DNA of 31,011 bases, from NCBI GenBank assembly GCA_964200075.2, contig CAXNAA020000053.1, positions 1 through 31,011 on the forward strand, in the 5' to 3' direction. The notes below the pieces were generated by a model that saw only the letters and a list, made by a program, of their open reading frames with translations, was not told the origin of the DNA and did not search any database. Origin of the DNA: Sphacelaria rigidula (taxonomy: Eukaryota > Phaeophyceae > Sphacelariales). Below are positions 23,601-29,600 of the stretch, piece by piece. The position numbers and the translations under genes are program-made. How positions within the stretch are numbered: position 1 is the stretch's first letter; every line of letters starts with the position of its first letter.

Positions 23601-26600
23601 GGACTCGTCCCGAGGAACGGGAAGGATTCAAAGTACGATAAATAAAATTAGTAAAGAACATGATGACAAATTAGGGTTTTCTGCGAGGACTTTTTTCCCC
23701 GCGGCGCTGTTCGGCCGTGAAATCGCGTTTTTATTTCGCAAAAATTGATGTACGTACTCTGCATGGGCTGTGGACGCCTTGCCTTTGCGTGGGGATCGAT
23801 TTTTGAATGTCTTGGGTGTAGCACGGATAGCTTCCACTTGCGCGGTTACCTGTACCTACGTTTAGGCTGAAATAGATGCCCTATTTATTAGTAAACTTTT
23901 CACGTTTGGAGCACCGGTATTGATACTCACGGAACTACCAAGTTCGAGACCGGTCGGAGCTTTTCTACAACAAGATCGTCAGGATGTTTCTGGGTCTTTC
24001 GTGCATATCATTATTAAATATCCGACGCCGCCAAAACCTCACATCACCCACATACCACGATCTGGGATACAACTCGACGCCATAGAAACCGTTTTGAAAT
24101 CCGGCTTTTGTGCTAGATTCCTGAGCTGATAGTAGTTACTATGATTTGAAAGATGTGGAGACTGAATAGAAACTAGGCTGGGAATTCGTATATCATTTTT
24201 TTTATTTAGAACAATGTGAAGAGCGTTGATTGGTCGAGGTACCTTTTCGCCCTTGGCGCCATCGCTATGACCATAAACAAATATTCGGGTAATATCACCC
24301 TATTCGTTTGTTCTTTGCGATCAACATGATACGAAGTATGTGACTATCATCAGGTAAGTCTTACGGAAGATGTTTGCTGATGAAACAGTTTTGGGTTGTA
24401 AGCATGAACCGGCCTGTATAGTGGCACCGCCGCAAAAGGAAAAATGACGATGTCAGCGCTACATATACGTGGTGCTGATACGGGGTGGGGCCCAAAAGGG
24501 TAGTACCACATGTGTGCCCTAGATGCGTGTTTATTTACCAGATGCAGTCACCGCGATCACTCGCCCAACGCCAAAAGATTAACCACAAGCGAGAGGCTAT
24601 TGCGTTCAGAGTCGTCCATTAGGGCCCCGTCACCGGTTAGGCGAGAATTGCAAATCTATTCCGCGAGCAATCAAAGTTGGAGATGCCCGAGAGAGAAGCC
24701 CTGCTTTGTCTCCGACTCTGTATTCTACTCTTTATGCGAGTTGTCTTCGTGGAGTGCTTCCATTTATTCACCCCGAGTACGTCTGTCCTATAACCACGAC
24801 CGATTCGTGGCAAACCAGTTCTTGTGCGATGAACCATCATTCGATCACTTTGTCAATCCCTCAAAGGTGTAAGTGTTTTGGTCTGTCCTACAGCTGTAAC
24901 CTGGCTTGTTTTCGTCCGTCGATGCCAATGGGGACCTCTGCGGTTTGATTTCCATCAAGTGTTTCCTGCAACAGCTCCACCGTTGCTTATTGGACCAACT
25001 GAGTTCCATGCATCACATTTAGCCTTTTCCGACGGCGTCAAGCCGGAGATATAAGGAAGGAAGGAATAGTTGCTTACGCTGTTTTTGGCCATTTCGGAAC
25101 TGTATGATGCGATTGACCCTTGTTTGCGTCGAGACAAGCAGTGCACCAGGTGATCACTCTTCTCAGATGCTGATGCTGCCACGCCCCACTTGTTCATAAG
25201 TAGTATAGGGTATTCACACACAATGACGCACCTTAGCTTAACGTGGGTATGTTGCAGGTGGCGTGGTCGACGCTGCGCGGCACAGATGGGAGAGTCAACG
25301 TCTACCGTTCGGCCAACGGGGTAGATTCACCTGGGGGTAGTTTTACGCTATCATTCGGGGACGATTATCCGACAGAACCTATTGTTGCGAACGCTACCCC
25401 TGCCGCCCTCGAGGCAGCTTTGGAGGCCCTACCGACCGTTGGCGACGTCGCGGTGACCGTGGACACCTTATCGCGTTCTGATTTGGTCGACCAGACGACA
25501 TATACGGCGTGGCTGGTAGAATATACTACGCTCGGCACGCCTCCAAATCTTGGCGACCTGCCCTTACTCGGGACAGATGGATCATTCCTAACAGGCACAA
25601 ATGTGAGTGCTATGGTGGAGGAAGTGTCGAAAGGCTGCTGTGCGGTTCAACTAAGCGTCAATGGGGGGCAAGATTACACCAGCACCACTGCAGTCGGAGG
25701 GAAAGCTGGTGGCAACACAGCAGCGTTTAAATACCAAAATCGAGCCGTGGTCCGGACGATCCTGCCAAGCGCAGGCCCGGCTGCCGGGGGGACACAGATT
25801 TCCGTTTCTGGCGCTGGCTTCGACGCACCCTCATCGACATCCTCGGAGATGGAAGCAGGACTGGTATCAACGGAAGGTAGTGGTAGCGATATGACTTGTG
25901 TGTTTGGTGGTCGGCTGGAATCACCTGGAGTTCGCCTAAACTCCTCCGTCGTGCTGTGTAATTCGCCGCCTGTACAGCACGGGAGTTCTCGCGTTGTGTC
26001 AGTCGCTGTCCGATGGTCGGGATCCGTTTTCCCGTCCCTCACAACCGCAGCATTTTCGTACTACGATGAAGTTATGTTGGGATCGCTCGCACCCCGCCGG
26101 GGTTCGAACGCCGGCGGATACTCAACCATTGCATCTGTTGCCGACGGCTCATTTGATGTGGTTGGATTCGATATGGTGACGTGCATCGTAGAGGTGCGCC
26201 TACCCAGCAATATTACTGGTAGTTACACAACGCGAGGATTCATCAGCGAAGCGGAACCGGTGCATAAACGAGCTGCCCTGGTGGACACAGGTGACAGCGG
26301 CAGTGACCGGGTTTCCAATGAGGCATACTCCTGCGAAATCCCCGGAATAGGAGATTTGTTTGACGGAGTGAGTGGCGAACACTGGCTCGAAGGAGATTGG
26401 GGCGCGATAGCCCTCGTCAGCCTCTCAGGAAACGGTGGTGTTGATCGCTCATCATCTCTCTCCTTCACGTACACAGCGCGGCCTAGTGTTGTAGCTGTTG
26501 AGCCAACGTTAGGTGGAGATACCGGAGGGACACCCGTCATTGTTCGGGGAAGACGCTTGACGCAGCCGATTGGTGGGTTCAACGACGGTGAAGTCTTATG

Positions 26601-29600
26601 TCGATTCGGTCATGCACCTGTGGTTCCTGCGAGGCACTTATCCGACGAGGCAATAGAGTGTACGACCCCTCAACACACAAACGTCCCCGCAGTGCTAACG
26701 GTCGCTATTGAGGGCGCAGCTGTATTCCACGAAACTCAACAGGTGGTGGTACGGGCGCCTTTTCCGATAACGATGGAAAATATTCAGGAGTGGGGAGAAG
26801 GGGCGGTCGCGTTTTCTCTTTCCTCGTGGCCCGTACTGCACGGGACGTGGACGTTAACCCTAGAAGGCTTCGAGACTAATGCGATAAATGCCACCGCTAC
26901 GACTGCAGGTGTATCTGACGCTCTGTCAGAACTGCCGAACATTCAAAATGTCACGGTTCTCTCCAAGGAAAGCATAATTGTTTCAGAACCGCAGGCCGGT
27001 CTCACCTGGAACGAGACTACATACACCGTGCACTTTACCGCCCGCGGCGGGGATATCCCGACAATGACAGCAAACTCTACGAACCTTCGTTCGACCGCCT
27101 TCGAGGATGCACTCACGGGTATTGCGGAATATGACGAAGAAACCCCCGCACCAGCTCTAGTACCTACGCCGCAGGTCGTGGTTCGCACGGTCGAAGATGG
27201 GCACGACGGGGACGAAGTGGCCCGTGAGATTCAAGTGGTTAGGGTTACACGACCGGCGCTCACGGCCGAAGTACAAAGCATTACCGTGGCTACAGGAGTA
27301 ACACCCACGGCAGAGGTGAGATGTTGGGCATGTATCATCATTCAGATATATTTGTCCCAAATTTATTCGAGTCGTTTCATCACCGTTAAAGAAGCAGTCG
27401 AGTGCAGTGTGCTCTTTGGTCATTTGTTCTGCCTCATTTAGGTATTCCATGATTATTCAGCTTTTACTTTTGTTCTTCGGATATCTGGGGGAGACGAGGG
27501 TGGTCAAATGTGACCAAAATATGTGCTCAGGCACTGGAGTATATCATCTATGAGTGCACGTTCCTTAGGGGTACCGAGCTGCACCGGTCTGTCTCGGTAT
27601 CAGCAGAAAGAGGCCGAACACGAGCGTCACCAGGAAACAATTGGAGCCCCTCCCCCGAGCGTTTCTTGCATCTGCGCGGGAAGCAGCAGGGGGGCCGGGG
27701 TTCGGAGAGGAGGGTCATCGTTTTGCTGAACACGAATAGCTACTGATGCTGGGACCAAATAACTGTCAGTCGCACTACAGTAATTAGTGTGTTGACCTCA
27801 AGCAGTATCGGGAAGCAATGAAATCTTGAGCCAGATATTATGTGGGTATAGTCACCATGATGATTAACGCCACGCCACCTACAGCATAGCGGTACCGCAA
27901 AAGACATGGGCAGACACAGTTGGAAGAGTTTCCTATCGTCCCCCGTCGACGCTCGAACGTAAATAACTGGACTAGTGTATAGCCATGTCCCTGGACATAT
28001 TAACTGAGTTTAGACTTCTCTTCAAACGTCAAGTAGAGGTGATGGGTGCCCAGGATGTGATTCTGCCGAAACCGCTGGAGGTCATTTCATCTTGTACACT
28101 GGCAGAGGCAGACAGATACCAGAAGAAGCGCGAGTGAGGCTGTACGCCGGTGTTATTTTCAGGGAGGTACAATGTGAGTGTATACCCACATGTAATGACA
28201 CTTTTGTCACATGTGATTCACACAGACCACCGCTCGGGGCGGCAATAGAACCTGCACTGACCTTATATCATGAAGCGAAAAATATTCCTCACGATTTGCA
28301 ACAGCTTCGTCTGACGTCGCCATACGCCGACCCATGAATATCCGACAGATCCAGAAGGTGACTCTAGCGGCGGATTCAGCACTCTCCGGAGAGTTCACCC
28401 TCTCCTACCCTGATGTGGGTTCAACGGTACTGCTTGCGCACGATGCATCAGCCGAGGTTTTAGCATCATCTCTCCGCGCACTAGGATCCGACATTGGTTA
28501 TCCTCTTTCTGTATCGCGCGAACGAACAGGTATTTTATTTTCGCAATTCAACTCTAATCATTTTTAAGTAAGCCGCAACAGTCATACTTGAGTAAGCGAA
28601 AACCTGTCACAACCAAGGGAATTTCAGTCGTGCATATTAAGGAATCATATACCTCAGGCCTGTGTTAAAGTCACGAGAACAGGTGGCACGTAGTACTGAA
28701 AGTACGTGGCGTTTACAGCTTCGTTGAAACTGCAAAGTCATTTTTATTCGAATACTGAAACCAACTCATCGGTTACATTGTGCTGTGAAGTAGACTTGTG
28801 TTGAACTCCACCAGATCGAAGATAGATGGATTTCACGGCACTGTGGAGTACACGATCAGACAGGAACGTCCTCGACCGCATGCTATCCAACAGGAATGCA
28901 CTACAGCACCCTCTCACAAAGAACTGAGTCACATTTCGCAGAGCTAGGCGCGTTGGCCGTGGCTGTCGAGCAGGATGTATGGGCTTCTTTGGTCTGACGA
29001 ATACGTATAGTCAATGCGTTGGATGCATATGATGCCGTTGCTAACGATCACCCATCTGTCTACGCTGCTTCCACCGCAACACAACACCCCTGGAAAACAC
29101 AGGTGTTCGTGGGTACTCCTGGATCGTAACATTCGAAGATCTCTCGTTGGGTGACCGCCCTCAGCTTGCGGCCACCAATGTCTCATTACAATCTCAAGAC
29201 GGGGGAGATTTTACGCTGCAAATCGAGACGGCCACGAACGGAAGCAACGAAATTGGGGGAACGTTCGAGGTCAGAGATCGGCCGTTGTATGTGAATTGTC
29301 ATAATATTTTGAGTGTATTAAATTAAGTAAAATTCTAGGTGAGATAAGCAAGTGTCTAATCGAAGAGCACGGCGGGTGTTCGAGAGTAAGAAGAAATAGC
29401 GTTCGGGGACCGTCTCATCTCATGTACAAGTTTCACACCTTCGACGCCTGCGGTATAGTGTTTTGAATACATCGGAGACCTCCAATGTGCGCTGAACGGG
29501 AAGGGTGGACGTCCTTGCGTACACGTTCACTTTGCATACGTGTTCCAGCTGTTAGTAGAAGTTTTGTGTAACAACACTTTGAGATCATTCCCCCCTCCGC

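Larger units (their letters stand above)
20433..25257. other. Intron of 4.8 kb, repeat rich
   Basis: The flanking exons join in phase as I-D-L-L-K / V-A-W-S-T-L, matching the module pattern, so no exon is missing by phase. It contains the minisatellite 20720-21605, an AGCAT-like short repeat near 21773-21800, a C/T simple repeat near 22400-22425 and copy C of the SINE-like repeat. I see no second gene: open frames up to about 130 codons on both strands have no recognisable motif. Confidence 0.6.

Noticed and set aside
24510-24872. Plus-strand open frame of 120 codons in the 4.8-kb intron
   Set aside because: Basic, serine-rich composition with no family motif, and not needed by splicing phase.
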